Positions 1-11,106 of a stretch of DNA of 64,000 bases are shown here, in pieces (the stretch's first letter is position 1; each line of letters opens with the position of its first letter). The position numbers were made by a program, and so were the translations under genes. The notes beneath the pieces were generated by a model, which had not been told where the DNA came from, did no database searches, and saw only the letters and a list, made by a program, of their open reading frames with translations. The DNA comes from Trema orientale. Its lineage: Eukaryota; Streptophyta; Magnoliopsida; Rosales; Cannabaceae. Location: assembly GCA_002914845.1 (NCBI GenBank), contig JXTC01000004.1, positions 679,846 to 743,845 on the forward strand, given 5' to 3'.

Positions 1-480
1 CCATGGTTACCCAGAAAGATCCACCTGTTGGTAAAGCCCTCAAAGCGCTGGTTGCCCAGTCAGTCTCAGTTAACACAGACCCAAGCCCCCAAAATCCCCT
101 AAACCCCCCTTTTCTCTCACCGACCATTTCTCTCTCCCTTTCTCTCACCGATCATGGAAGACGATCTAAAAATCCCATCAGAAGCCGACGAATCTGCTGT
201 AGTTACCCGGAAAGATCCACCTGTTGGTAAAGCTCTCGAAGCGCTGGTTGCCCAGTCAGCCTCAGTTAACACAGACCCAAAACCCCAAAACCCCCATTTC
301 TCTCATCGACCATTTCTCTCTCCCTTTCTCTCACCGATCATGGAAGACAATCCGAAAATCCCATCAGAAGCTGACGAATCCGCTGTGGTTACCGGAAAAG
401 ATCCATCTGTTGGTAAAGCCCTCGAAGCGCTGGTTGCCCAGTCAGTCTCAGTTAACACAGACCCAAGCCCCCAAAACCCC
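1..480 (+). repeat. 186-bp minisatellite, first block
   Basis: About two and a half diverged copies of a unit of about 186 bp. The unit start ATGGAAGAC occurs at 154 and 340, and an earlier partial unit runs off the left edge. Each unit has a reading frame of about 45 codons (start MEDD, then KIPSEADESAVVT, KDPPVGKALEALVAQS) followed by a C-rich CCCCAAAACCCC tract and a CT-rich tract. I do not recognise the peptide. It could be a decayed repetitive exon or a non-coding satellite that happens to stay open. Confidence 0.7.
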
Positions 481-591
481 CCAAACCCCCTGTCGTTGAA
501 GCTCCTGAAGCTTATGTTCAAGCTCTTGAGGTGGTCTTTTGGTGGAGGAGGAAGAATGGCTGGTTTCGAGAAATTTTGGCGTCGTGGATGA
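154..591 (+). CDS. ORF over the minisatellite, unknown product
   Basis: This 145-codon open frame begins at one ATGGAAGAC repeat start, runs through two repeat units and ends with a Gly- and Arg-rich tail (FGGGGRMAGFEKFWRRG). The repeat length of 186 bp is a multiple of three, so the frame survives from unit to unit without needing selection. In the later copy of this region (4178-4796) the same frame is broken by TAG codons in the units ending at 4262-4264 and 4458-4460. That argues against a conserved protein. I see no splice donor that clearly continues it, and I recognise no domain. Confidence 0.2.
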   Translation: MEDDLKIPSEADESAVVTRKDPPVGKALEALVAQSASVNTDPKPQNPHFSHRPFLSPFLSPIMEDNPKIPSEADESAVVTGKDPSVGKALEALVAQSVSVNTDPSPQNPPNPLSLKLLKLMFKLLRWSFGGGGRMAGFEKFWRRG

Positions 592-1247
592 TTACTACTT
601 TGGTAACTGGTTACATCGTGTACAGAGATGAGGTGCCAATGGCTGCTGGGGTGGTTTTGGGGCTAACGCATAGGCTACATCATCTTCAAGAGCTACCACG
701 ACGTCAACACCATCTTCTATCGCAGATTCAAGAACTTAGATCTCTGGTAATTTTTCATTTTCTGCTCTTTCAATTTGTTTGGGTCATTTTATTTTGTATA
801 GCCCTTGATTTGTTTTTTCGGGTTCTGTCAAATTTCCCAGGGCTGCTGTTGCCTTTTCCACCTTCTTCTTCTTTGTTTCGAGTCTGATTCTCAAGGAGAA
901 GACTGAGGCCTCCACCAAGTGGTTTTTCTGTTGATTGCAACAACTAGCTACCTGAAGAAACACACAATTTTAGCTTCTATTCCTATTCCAATTCCAATTC
1001 CAATTCTGCATGGCCTATTATTAGAGTTGAATGAACATTGTAAATCGCTGATGAATTTACAACTTTACCTTACAAATTTAGCCAAAGCCATTTTGCTATT
1101 AGATTCTTAAAGCACGGCCTATCAGATTAGATTAGTTTTGCGATTAGCTTCTGTTCCAATTTAGCCTCTGTCTTTCTACATTTAACATTGGTCATTTCCT
1201 GATACATGCAATTGCATAGTTGAAGTTGATTTGATATATTCTGAGAT

Positions 1248-2345
1248 ACATTGTCGTTTACCATTATGTTGTCGTTCGTCAAATTATTGTCATTACTACG
1301 ATATGCTGTCTTTTTACAAATGTATATAAGTCGTGTCTCGTATTCATCGTCGTTTTTATCTAGAAAGCTTATAATCACTGTTGTATTTTCATGCTGTTGT
1401 CGTAAATTAGTTGATTACTGAAGAGGTGTCTCGTTTTCGATTTGTTTGTTGTATGGCTTCTGTCACATGTCGTGGTTAAGTTATTGTCGTTTTATGATTG
1501 ATGCTGTCGCTTATTTTATGCATCGTCGTTTAAAAGAAGCTGTTGCTATAATTATTTGGTCGTTTCTCATATCTGTCGATTAACCTTTAATGGTGAAGCT
1601 CTTTTTCAAGAGATGTCGTTTGTAAGAAACTTTGTCGTTTTGTCTAAGGTCGTCTGACCCATGCTTCGTCCACTCCCTTTGTGTACACTGTACTCGCTTA
1701 ACTGATTTCTACTCAAATGTAGAAATTAAGAACGGAGTGTTACAATTTTTCTATTTATTTATTTTGAGAATGGATTGTCACAATTTATTAGTGAAATCCT
1801 CGAATCCACTGAGCGTTTAATTTAATTTAATTTATTTTATTTTAAGTATATTTCAGTTATTTAAGTTTACCTTGCCCTTTAAAAATAAATCAAAATCAAG
1901 AGACTACTAATGAGACTTGGCAAGTGTAGAATTTGAGATTAATGAATAGTTAAGGTTCCAAATACAGAATAAGCCCAAAGATAACAAATTCCTCTAACTT
2001 TTGTAGGCGCAAAAAAAGGATCTATTTCGTATGAAATGTAAAGAAATGGCCTCTCTGGCTACGAATGCCAACTTTTTTAGATTTAAAAGGAGACCTGTTG
2101 GCTGTTTCCTTTCATTTAGATGTAGAGCAAATGGTCTTTGTAAATTTAACATTATCTTTTTCTGATGTAATGTTAAAGTCGTTTTGAAATATTTTGTCGT
2201 TTGTTCTTTAGATAGTAGTCGTTTAAAAATAGTGTCCTTCGTAAGATACATTGTCGTGTTTGTCTTATGTAAGAGATGTTCTCAAATATTGTCGTGTCTC
2301 AAATTCAATATCGTTTTTATCAACTATTGTCGTTGTAAATTAGTT
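1248..2345. repeat. TGTCGTT motif array (copy 1; copy 2 at 5453-6550)
   Basis: The motif TGTCGTT and close variants (TCGTCGTT, TTGTCGTG, GGTCGTTT) occur about 20 times on the plus strand in two clusters, 1248-1650 and 2165-2345, at irregular 15-50 base spacing. Dispersed short motifs of this kind are typical of the subterminal regions of CACTA or Mutator-type DNA transposons, where they bind transposase. I could not find matching terminal inverted repeats, so the class is inferred. The same motif forms an array near 60.6-61.65 kb. Confidence 0.5.
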
Positions 2346-2711
2346 CTAGAATACATGACAAACCAATACCATTTATTGTCAAAGCAAAAGGGGAAAAAAA
2401 TGCTTCCTGTTCCAGAATAGCTTCAGCTTGTTCGCCGGACTTTTGACGAAGCACTTGAGATTCTCAAGCAAAAACGAATATACCAAATGGACATAAGAGA
2501 CAACTACACAAAGGGTATGTCCATTTTAGCATTAAAGAGTACTTAATCTTGTTTTTGTTTGATTTTTATGAAGCTTGAATCATGGGGTCATTATAATCTT
2601 CCCTAAGACTCTCTTATTGCTCTTGGATTCAGCTGCATTTTTGTCTCTGCCTCCCTCTGCTACGTTGTCTTCATATTTAAGCTCAAAGACAGAGCCTTTG
2701 AAAGTTGAACT

Positions 2712-4083
2712 ATGTCTCGTGGACAACAAAAAAAGGCCCGTAAGCAGACCTTATTTTCATCTGGGACTCCCATTTTTTTCACTCTAATTCTTGAGAAGAC
2801 CCTTCAAGAGAACAAGTTGTAAGCCCTCGTTCTTTATATGATTTCGTACTAGTAAGCAAGTCCGCATTCACAACTAATTACCAATATTGATGTTTATATA
2901 TGCTTAATTCGAAGAGATGGTACGATTATATCTTGACCTGGTCATTTGTTTTTTGTTAAATTAATGACAAATGAGGATTCCCTGTGCGAGGTAGACTTTA
3001 AAAAAGCTTGTAGACTGCTACTTATAGAGTCCTTCCAAATAATTTTCTCTAGATTCTAGTACTTTACTGTCCTCTCATATTCTTCCGCTCCTCCTTATGG
3101 TTTAGATATGAATGCACATGTATGCGTTTCTCATGGCTTATGCTGGGTTTAATGGAAAGCCATCAAGCTATTACTTAGTCGAAAGGGTTTCAAGATAACA
3201 TAAAACTTTTTGCCTAACTTTCTAACACCGCATGAGGTTGTGTAATTTTTGATACAATTCACATCTTTCATGCTGTTTGTGGCATTATTCTTTTTATTTT
3301 GCAGGGGATTCCACAAAAGTTTGTAAGGAAATATGGGGAAACTTCATCCAATTCGTTGTTTGGTAAGCTTCCATGTGATTAAATGGGAAATGAAGTTAAC
3401 CAAACATGACAACAAGATTTGGTTAGAGAAGGTATGGCAAGATTTTGCAAAGAATTAATCCATAAAAAGAGGCAGCATGCATTAGTTTAGATATGAGGGG
3501 AATACTGAATTTCATGCCGTCATATTTGAACAAGTGCTTTTGAAATAGATTTTTCTTCTGTTCCTGTCCATTTTGATGTTTGATATTGTTTTGGAACTCC
3601 GAGCTCCCAAACAGGAAGTTGTTGAAGATGATTCGGTTGAAATCTTGGGTAATTTATTGCCTGGCCCCAAAGGAATGGAGAAATCTACAATGTTCTCAGC
3701 CTCACAAGAGAATGAGAACAGGTCTTAATGGTGAAAGAATGAGAACATGTTTTAACGGTGAAAGTCAAAGCAAGTCATCTGATCCTAAATCTAAAAGCTC
3801 TCGTCATGGTGAATGTGTACTTGAGGATTCAATGAGCAAAGGGAATTTACAGAGCTCTGAGCCAGAAATGATAGGCATGGAAAATCTACTTTACCGTAAT
3901 TTGTTCCTTTGAGCTTATACAAGATGATCATAATATTTGCTCTTTAGTCTTCTACAGGAAAACATGATTTTCCTCCTAAAAGAGACTGGTAGATCTGCCA
4001 CCAGAAGACAGAGGATATATCAGATACTCAGACATATAAAACCACCGATAGATAGAAGCGAAAAAGTTGCAGCTCTTCAGAAG
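2712..4083 (+). pseudogene. REM-type B3 domain gene, 5' part, truncated copy
   Basis: This is the duplicate of the 5' half of the B3 gene described at 6917. It starts at the ATG of MSRGQQKKARKQ and holds exon 1, the exon with IPQKFVRKYGE, the acidic linker EVVEDDSVEILG and the exon ending in EKVAALQK, which meets the hAT MITE. Domains 2 and 3 are absent because the sequence jumps at the N. It carries the same damage as copy 2, with a phase mismatch after exon 1 and stops in the first B3 domain. If the join at 4177 is artefactual, this entry is not a separate gene. Confidence 0.7.
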
Positions 4084-4176
4084 TAGGGGTGTTCATGGCC
4101 GGTTTGGACGGTCTAAATCGTCAATCCAGAAACCAATCCGAATGTGCGGTTTGGCCGATTTACCAATCCGTGCGGT
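4084..4176. mobile_element. hAT MITE, left end only
   Basis: The first 93 bases of the element at 8289-8988, starting TAGGGGTGTTCA and preceded by the target sequence TTCAGAAG. It is cut off by the N at 4177, and no right terminus follows. Confidence 0.85.
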
Positions 4177-4177
4177 N
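4177..4177. other. Single ambiguous base at a sequence join
   Basis: One N lies between the MITE sequence ending GTGCGGT and minisatellite sequence starting AAAATCCCATC. The uninterrupted MITE continues differently at the matching position 8382 (TTGAGTTTGTGG). The N therefore sits exactly where the sequence jumps back upstream. This looks like a scaffold or contig join with an unresolved overlap rather than a biological breakpoint. Confidence 0.85.
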
Positions 4178-4690
4178 AAAATCCCATCAGAAGCCGACGA
4201 ATCCGCCGTGGTTACCCGGAAAGATCCACCTGTTGGTAAAGCCCTCGAAGCGCTGGTTGCCTAGTCAGCCTCAGTTAATACAGACCCCAAACCTCCCAAA
4301 CCCCCAAAACCCCCCTTTCTCTCACCGACCATTTCTCTCTCCCTTTCTCTCACCGATCATGGAAGACGATCCGAAAATCCCATCAGAAGCCGACGAATCC
4401 GCCGTGGTTACCCGGAAAGATCCACCTGTTGGTAAAGCCCTGGAAGCGCTGGTTGCCTAGTCAGCCTCAATTAACACAGACCCAAACCCCCAAAACCCCC
4501 CTTTCTCTCACCAACCATTTCTCTCTCCCTTTCTCTCACCGATCATAGAAGACGATCTTAAAATCCCATCAGAAGCCGACGAATCCGCCGTGGTTACCCG
4601 GAAAGATCCACCTGTTGGTAAAACTCTCGAAGCGCTGGTTGCCCAGTCAGTCTCAGTTAACACAGACCCAAGCCCCCAAAACCCCCCAAA
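4178..4690 (+). repeat. 186-bp minisatellite, second block
   Basis: This block has the same repeat unit as at 1-480, with unit starts near 4360 and 4546. The units differ by several substitutions from those of the first block, for example ATAGAAGAC instead of ATGGAAGAC at 4546 and in-frame TAG codons in GGTTGCCTAGTC. The minisatellite thus differs between the two copies while the following 3.76 kb does not. Two alleles, or two reads of an unstable repeat, would explain this. Confidence 0.7.
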
Positions 4691-7600
4691 CCCCCTGTCG
4701 TTGAAGCTCCTGAAGCTTATGTTCAAGCTCTTGAGGTGGTCTTTTGGTGGAGGAGGAAGAATGGCTGGTTTCGAGAAATTTTGGCGTCGTGGATGATTAC
4801 TACTTTGGTAACTGGTTACATCGTGTACAGAGATGAGGTGCCAATGGCTGCTGGGGTGGTTTTGGGGCTAACGCATAGGCTACATCATCTTCAAGAGCTA
4901 CCACGACGTCAACACCATCTTCTATCGCAGATTCAAGAACTTAGATCTCTGGTAATTTTTCATTTTCTGCTCTTTCAATTTGTTTGGGTCATTTTATTTT
5001 GTATAGCCCTTGATTTGTTTTTTCGGGTTCTGTCAAATTTCCCAGGGCTGCTGTTGCCTTTTCCACCTTCTTCTTCTTTGTTTCGAGTCTGATTCTCAAG
5101 GAGAAGACTGAGGCCTCCACCAAGTGGTTTTTCTGTTGATTGCAACAACTAGCTACCTGAAGAAACACACAATTTTAGCTTCTATTCCTATTCCAATTCC
5201 AATTCCAATTCTGCATGGCCTATTATTAGAGTTGAATGAACATTGTAAATCGCTGATGAATTTACAACTTTACCTTACAAATTTAGCCAAAGCCATTTTG
5301 CTATTAGATTCTTAAAGCACGGCCTATCAGATTAGATTAGTTTTGCGATTAGCTTCTGTTCCAATTTAGCCTCTGTCTTTCTACATTTAACATTGGTCAT
5401 TTCCTGATACATGCAATTGCATAGTTGAAGTTGATTTGATATATTCTGAGATACATTGTCGTTTACCATTATGTTGTCGTTCGTCAAATTATTGTCATTA
5501 CTACGATATGCTGTCTTTTTACAAATGTATATAAGTCGTGTCTCGTATTCATCGTCGTTTTTATCTAGAAAGCTTATAATCACTGTTGTATTTTCATGCT
5601 GTTGTCGTAAATTAGTTGATTACTGAAGAGGTGTCTCGTTTTCGATTTGTTTGTTGTATGGCTTCTGTCACATGTCGTGGTTAAGTTATTGTCGTTTTAT
5701 GATTGATGCTGTCGCTTATTTTATGCATCGTCGTTTAAAAGAAGCTGTTGCTATAATTATTTGGTCGTTTCTCATATCTGTCGATTAACCTTTAATGGTG
5801 AAGCTCTTTTTCAAGAGATGTCGTTTGTAAGAAACTTTGTCGTTTTGTCTAAGGTCGTCTGACCCATGCTTCGTCCACTCCCTTTGTGTACACTGTACTC
5901 GCTTAACTGATTTCTACTCAAATGTAGAAATTAAGAACGGAGTGTTACAATTTTTCTATTTATTTATTTTGAGAATGGATTGTCACAATTTATTAGTGAA
6001 ATCCTCGAATCCACTGAGCGTTTAATTTAATTTAATTTATTTTATTTTAAGTATATTTCAGTTATTTAAGTTTACCTTGCCCTTTAAAAATAAATCAAAA
6101 TCAAGAGACTACTAATGAGACTTGGCAAGTGTAGAATTTGAGATTAATGAATAGTTAAGGTTCCAAATACAGAATAAGCCCAAAGATAACAAATTCCTCT
6201 AACTTTTGTAGGCGCAAAAAAAGGATCTATTTCGTATGAAATGTAAAGAAATGGCCTCTCTGGCTACGAATGCCAACTTTTTTAGATTTAAAAGGAGACC
6301 TGTTGGCTGTTTCCTTTCATTTAGATGTAGAGCAAATGGTCTTTGTAAATTTAACATTATCTTTTTCTGATGTAATGTTAAAGTCGTTTTGAAATATTTT
6401 GTCGTTTGTTCTTTAGATAGTAGTCGTTTAAAAATAGTGTCCTTCGTAAGATACATTGTCGTGTTTGTCTTATGTAAGAGATGTTCTCAAATATTGTCGT
6501 GTCTCAAATTCAATATCGTTTTTATCAACTATTGTCGTTGTAAATTAGTTCTAGAATACATGACAAACCAATACCATTTATTGTCAAAGCAAAAGGGGAA
6601 AAAAATGCTTCCTGTTCCAGAATAGCTTCAGCTTGTTCGCCGGACTTTTGACGAAGCACTTGAGATTCTCAAGCAAAAACGAATATACCAAATGGACATA
6701 AGAGACAACTACACAAAGGGTATGTCCATTTTAGCATTAAAGAGTACTTAATCTTGTTTTTGTTTGATTTTTATGAAGCTTGAATCATGGGGTCATTATA
6801 ATCTTCCCTAAGACTCTCTTATTGCTCTTGGATTCAGCTGCATTTTTGTCTCTGCCTCCCTCTGCTACGTTGTCTTCATATTTAAGCTCAAAGACAGAGC
6901 CTTTGAAAGTTGAACTATGTCTCGTGGACAACAAAAAAAGGCCCGTAAGCAGACCTTATTTTCATCTGGGACTCCCATTTTTTTCACTCTAATTCTTGAG
7001 AAGACCCTTCAAGAGAACAAGTTGTAAGCCCTCGTTCTTTATATGATTTCGTACTAGTAAGCAAGTCCGCATTCACAACTAATTACCAATATTGATGTTT
7101 ATATATGCTTAATTCGAAGAGATGGTACGATTATATCTTGACCTGGTCATTTGTTTTTTGTTAAATTAATGACAAATGAGGATTCCCTGTGCGAGGTAGA
7201 CTTTAAAAAAGCTTGTAGACTGCTACTTATAGAGTCCTTCCAAATAATTTTCTCTAGATTCTAGTACTTTACTGTCCTCTCATATTCTTCCGCTCCTCCT
7301 TATGGTTTAGATATGAATGCACATGTATGCGTTTCTCATGGCTTATGCTGGGTTTAATGGAAAGCCATCAAGCTATTACTTAGTCGAAAGGGTTTCAAGA
7401 TAACATAAAACTTTTTGCCTAACTTTCTAACACCGCATGAGGTTGTGTAATTTTTGATACAATTCACATCTTTCATGCTGTTTGTGGCATTATTCTTTTT
7501 ATTTTGCAGGGGATTCCACAAAAGTTTGTAAGGAAATATGGGGAAACTTCATCCAATTCGTTGTTTGGTAAGCTTCCATGTGATTAAATGGGAAATGAAG

Positions 7601-8381
7601 TTAACCAAACATGACAACAAGATTTGGTTAGAGAAGGTATGGCAAGATTTTGCAAAGAATTAATCCATAAAAAGAGGCAGCATGCATTAGTTTAGATATG
7701 AGGGGAATACTGAATTTCATGCCGTCATATTTGAACAAGTGCTTTTGAAATAGATTTTTCTTCTGTTCCTGTCCATTTTGATGTTTGATATTGTTTTGGA
7801 ACTCCGAGCTCCCAAACAGGAAGTTGTTGAAGATGATTCGGTTGAAATCTTGGGTAATTTATTGCCTGGCCCCAAAGGAATGGAGAAATCTACAATGTTC
7901 TCAGCCTCACAAGAGAATGAGAACAGGTCTTAATGGTGAAAGAATGAGAACATGTTTTAACGGTGAAAGTCAAAGCAAGTCATCTGATCCTAAATCTAAA
8001 AGCTCTCGTCATGGTGAATGTGTACTTGAGGATTCAATGAGCAAAGGGAATTTACAGAGCTCTGAGCCAGAAATGATAGGCATGGAAAATCTACTTTACC
8101 GTAATTTGTTCCTTTGAGCTTATACAAGATGATCATAATATTTGCTCTTTAGTCTTCTACAGGAAAACATGATTTTCCTCCTAAAAGAGACTGGTAGATC
8201 TGCCACCAGAAGACAGAGGATATATCAGATACTCAGACATATAAAACCACCGATAGATAGAAGCGAAAAAGTTGCAGCTCTTCAGAAGTAGGGGTGTTCA
8301 TGGCCGGTTTGGACGGTCTAAATCGTCAATCCAGAAACCAATCCGAATGTGCGGTTTGGCCGATTTACCAATCCGTGCGGT
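4626..8381. repeat. Duplicated 3.76-kb block, copy 2
   Basis: This is the counterpart of 421-4176. Unlike copy 1 it runs on without a break into the rest of the hAT MITE and the 3' half of the B3 gene, so it is the structurally complete copy. Confidence 0.9.
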
Positions 8382-10220
8382 TTGAGTTTGTGGATTCAAA
8401 CCGGCCAAACCGCACTTATATTTTTACCGCCGGTTTGGGCGGTTTCCGCGGTTTGAAAACTTACAAAATTTGAATTAATATAATATCAACTAAGCTCATA
8501 TATATTTCATCTAAAATATAAAGTCCAAATATAAAACGAAACCATAATATAGTTAAAAGCTATAACCAAATCGAAAGTCATAGTAAACTTAAATTTTAGT
8601 TACAACTTAATCAAAATTGAATAGTAAACTTAAAGTCTTTAATCTTAAACATATCACAACAACAAGAGTTAAAGTCTAAAATATCATAAGAGTCTTAAGT
8701 AACATAGTCCTAAATAAGCTAAGAGAAATCATTACTCAATTAGAATGAATAAGCTTAAATTTTTAACTATTAATATACATTTAAAAAAAAATACATATAC
8801 AAACTTATTGGCCGGTTCGGTTTGAATCCGACCGAATTTTTCTAAAACCGAAAACCAAACCGGCCAAGTCGGTTTTTATATTTTCTAATCCGTAACCGGT
8901 CATTTAAAAAAAAAAAACCGCACAGATTGAGCGGTTTGGATTGGATTGGGCGGTTTCTACAGTTTGGCGGTTTTTTTGAACACCCCTATTCAGAAGGCTA
9001 GTATTTTCGAGTCTAGACACCCCTTTTTCAAGGTTGTCATTCAACCGTCCGATATTTATTGCAATCATTTGGTAAATTTCCTTTCGAAAACTCTCTATAC
9101 CAATTAAATACCTTCTAAATTCAATTTGAAGACAGAAGGTAAATGTAAACATTTTCCTCTGTCCCTTCAAATCGGGTTTTCATATTGGTTTAATCTCTTT
9201 ATTTCCCTTTGTGTATCTTTAGAATATTCCACTCGACTTTGCAAAGAGGCATCTCAGAAAAATTCAATTGATGCAACCCTCATAGTTTCAAATGGGAGGA
9301 GGAGGACTGGTCAGTTAGTTATCGTTTTAGCATGCATAAAAAAAACAATAACAGCCAGGTTCCAGTCTGGCTGGATCCCATTTGCTCAGGACAATAATTT
9401 AGAAGTTGGTGGTGCCTGTGTTTTTTTTTTCTGCTTGAGACGTTAAGACGGTTTGAAGTTGTAATTTTCCTCGCTAATGGAAACTCAGAAAACCCCATAT
9501 CCCCGGGTAAATCTCCATTTTCCCTCATGATTACATGGTTTCTCTTTTACCCCTTGTACATTCTTTTCTGTTATTTGTTTTCAGCCCATAAGGGTAGAGT
9601 AAAGGAGGATACAAAAGAAATGCTGATGAACGAAGCTCAACCAATTAACTCTCTCGAAAATTATCCTGGAAATCAAGCAAGTGCATGCATGTCTACACCT
9701 TGGAAGGCAAGACTACGCGACTTCCATTCAATGAGCTAGAATTCTTGAAAGAGTATCCTTTGAATCTGAGAAATATTTGTCCAAGATTCTTATGCAACCA
9801 TCACATGTTGCTTTTAACAAAGACGAACTTGTAAGCTTCTTAGTATATGACCTACTATTTACTCCAAACAGCAATTATATTTCCTTAATAGAGTTGGAAC
9901 ATGTGATTTTTTTTCTGCATCTTATTATTTCCCTTGTCGTTCTTGAGCAGTTGGTACCATTGAACTTTGCCATGACCTACATTAAGAATCAAGGTGATGT
10001 TGTTCCCTCGGGTCCTAATGGCAGATATTGTTCTGCTGAATTCAAAATGAAGCCCCCAAGAATCAAGAATCGTGGGCCTAAACTCTACAATGGTTGGCAA
10101 GCATTTGTGAAGGGCAAGAATTTGGATGTTGGTGACGTCTGCATTTTCAAGCTTCTTGATGGAACTGCAATTTTATTTGAAGTTTCCATTGTCCGATTTA
10201 CTGAATTTGCGTATCTTTAA
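6917..10220 (+). pseudogene. REM-type three-B3-domain transcription factor, decayed and MITE-interrupted
   Basis: B3 domains bind DNA, and REM proteins carry several of them and act in the nucleus. Exon 1 (6917-7023) reads MSRGQQKKARKQ then FFTLILEKTL. From 7510 comes IPQKFVRKYGE, and after a frameshift KWEMKLTKHDNKIWLEK. From about 7815 comes the linker EVVEDDSVEILG. From about 8163 the exon runs to EKVAALQK and continues after the MITE as FESRHPFFKVVIQPSDIY, the start of domain 2. From about 9223 it continues as NIPLDFAKRHLRK, a frameshift, then ARFQSGWIPFAQDNNLEVG. Domain 3 (9777-9831 and 9951-10220) is undamaged, including FAMTYIKNQGDV and GWQAFVKGKNLDVGDVCIF. The donor after exon 1 leaves the wrong phase for IPQKF, suggesting a one-base loss. 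With several frameshifts plus a transposon in an exon, I call it a pseudogene. Confidence 0.85.
8289..8988. mobile_element. Non-autonomous hAT element (MITE) with 8-bp TSD
   Basis: The 700-bp element has perfect 12-base terminal inverted repeats, TAGGGGTGTTCA at 8289-8300 and its complement at 8977-8988. It is flanked by an exact 8-bp target duplication TTCAGAAG (8281-8288 and 8989-8996). An 8-bp duplication is the hallmark of the hAT superfamily. Both ends are rich in CGGTTTGG/CCAAACCG motifs and the middle is AT-rich without a transposase. Removing the element and one target copy restores the B3 reading frame across the junction (AALQK-ASIFESR). Confidence 0.93.
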
Positions 10221-11106
10221 TGGTCTCAAGGTAAGTTATGACTAATGAATGTGAACAAACTCTGATGCACTCAATTCCATTTATGTGACTGTTATAATTT
10301 GCTTAATTTTTAAAACACCAACTTCTTTGTATTCAGCTGGTGACTATGCAAGTAGTGCAAGCAAGCCAAAGGGAGATGTGAGAGTTAAGATTGATTATTA
10401 AAAATTAATAATCAGCCTAATTTCCTCAGTATAGGTAGGGGTGGTAGGGAGCATTTGTTTCTCCGTTTCACAATGAACCAAAAATAATAATAATAAGAAA
10501 AGAAATAAAACACTTATATAAGAAGAGCATTCATTATTAAAACTGAAAACTCTGCAACAAAGTTTTAAGCTTAAGTTTTCTGTTTTTCTTTTTAGGCCTA
10601 TGAGGAGGACTGTAGCTTTGTATGATTAGAAGAGTCACAACTAAGCACACTAGTTGTTGGTCCAAATTCTAGATGCTGTGATGTATCATGACAAGGGTTG
10701 GACACTTAGGGCATGTTTACTAATCTAATCCGTGATGGAGAGGAAAGATAATGAGAATAAGAATGCGAAAGGCATTCCCTTTCATGTGTTACACATGAAA
10801 GAGAATCATAGCCTTCCCACTTATTGTTTCATAGTCCCTCCAGTCCCTCTTCCCACTATTCCCTTTCCAATCATTACCTTTACGGATTAGTAATCATAAT
10901 CCTAGTTTCTTGTGTTCAAAATTTTTGAAATATATCATTAAAAGCGCAATATTAATTATTAAGTACACCAACATTCTTCAACACCACAAAATATTGAAAT
11001 TTGAGACTACCTGAACAAGAAAATAATAGTAATAACCAAGTTCTTATATTGGGACATTGAAATGAATCTTTGTCCATGGAAGAAAGGAATAGCATTCACG
11101 GACAAA
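10221..11106. other. Intergenic, with a small TIR-like element
   Basis: No coding region is recognised. At about 10707-10905 the ends TTACTAATCTAATCCGT and, inverted, TTACTAATCCGTAA frame a sequence beginning GGGCATGTTTACT, which resembles many small plant MITEs. The terminal match is short and I found no clear target duplication. The rest is AT-rich, and the decayed 3' flank of the B3 gene may extend into it. Confidence 0.4.

Larger units (their letters stand above)
421..4176. repeat. Duplicated 3.76-kb block, copy 1
   Basis: This block recurs at 4626-8381 with a constant offset of 4205 bases. All open frames within it translate identically in both copies, and I saw no base difference in the lines I compared. 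It contains an unidentified AT-rich stretch, a TGTCGTT array, the 5' part of a B3 gene and the first 93 bases of a hAT MITE. The block stops abruptly at the N at 4177. Confidence 0.9.

Noticed and set aside
1127..2420. Several 60-85 codon frames, present identically at 5332-6625
   Set aside because: They lie in AT-rich DNA with the TGTCGTT array. Identity between copies reflects the recent or artefactual duplication, not conservation of protein.
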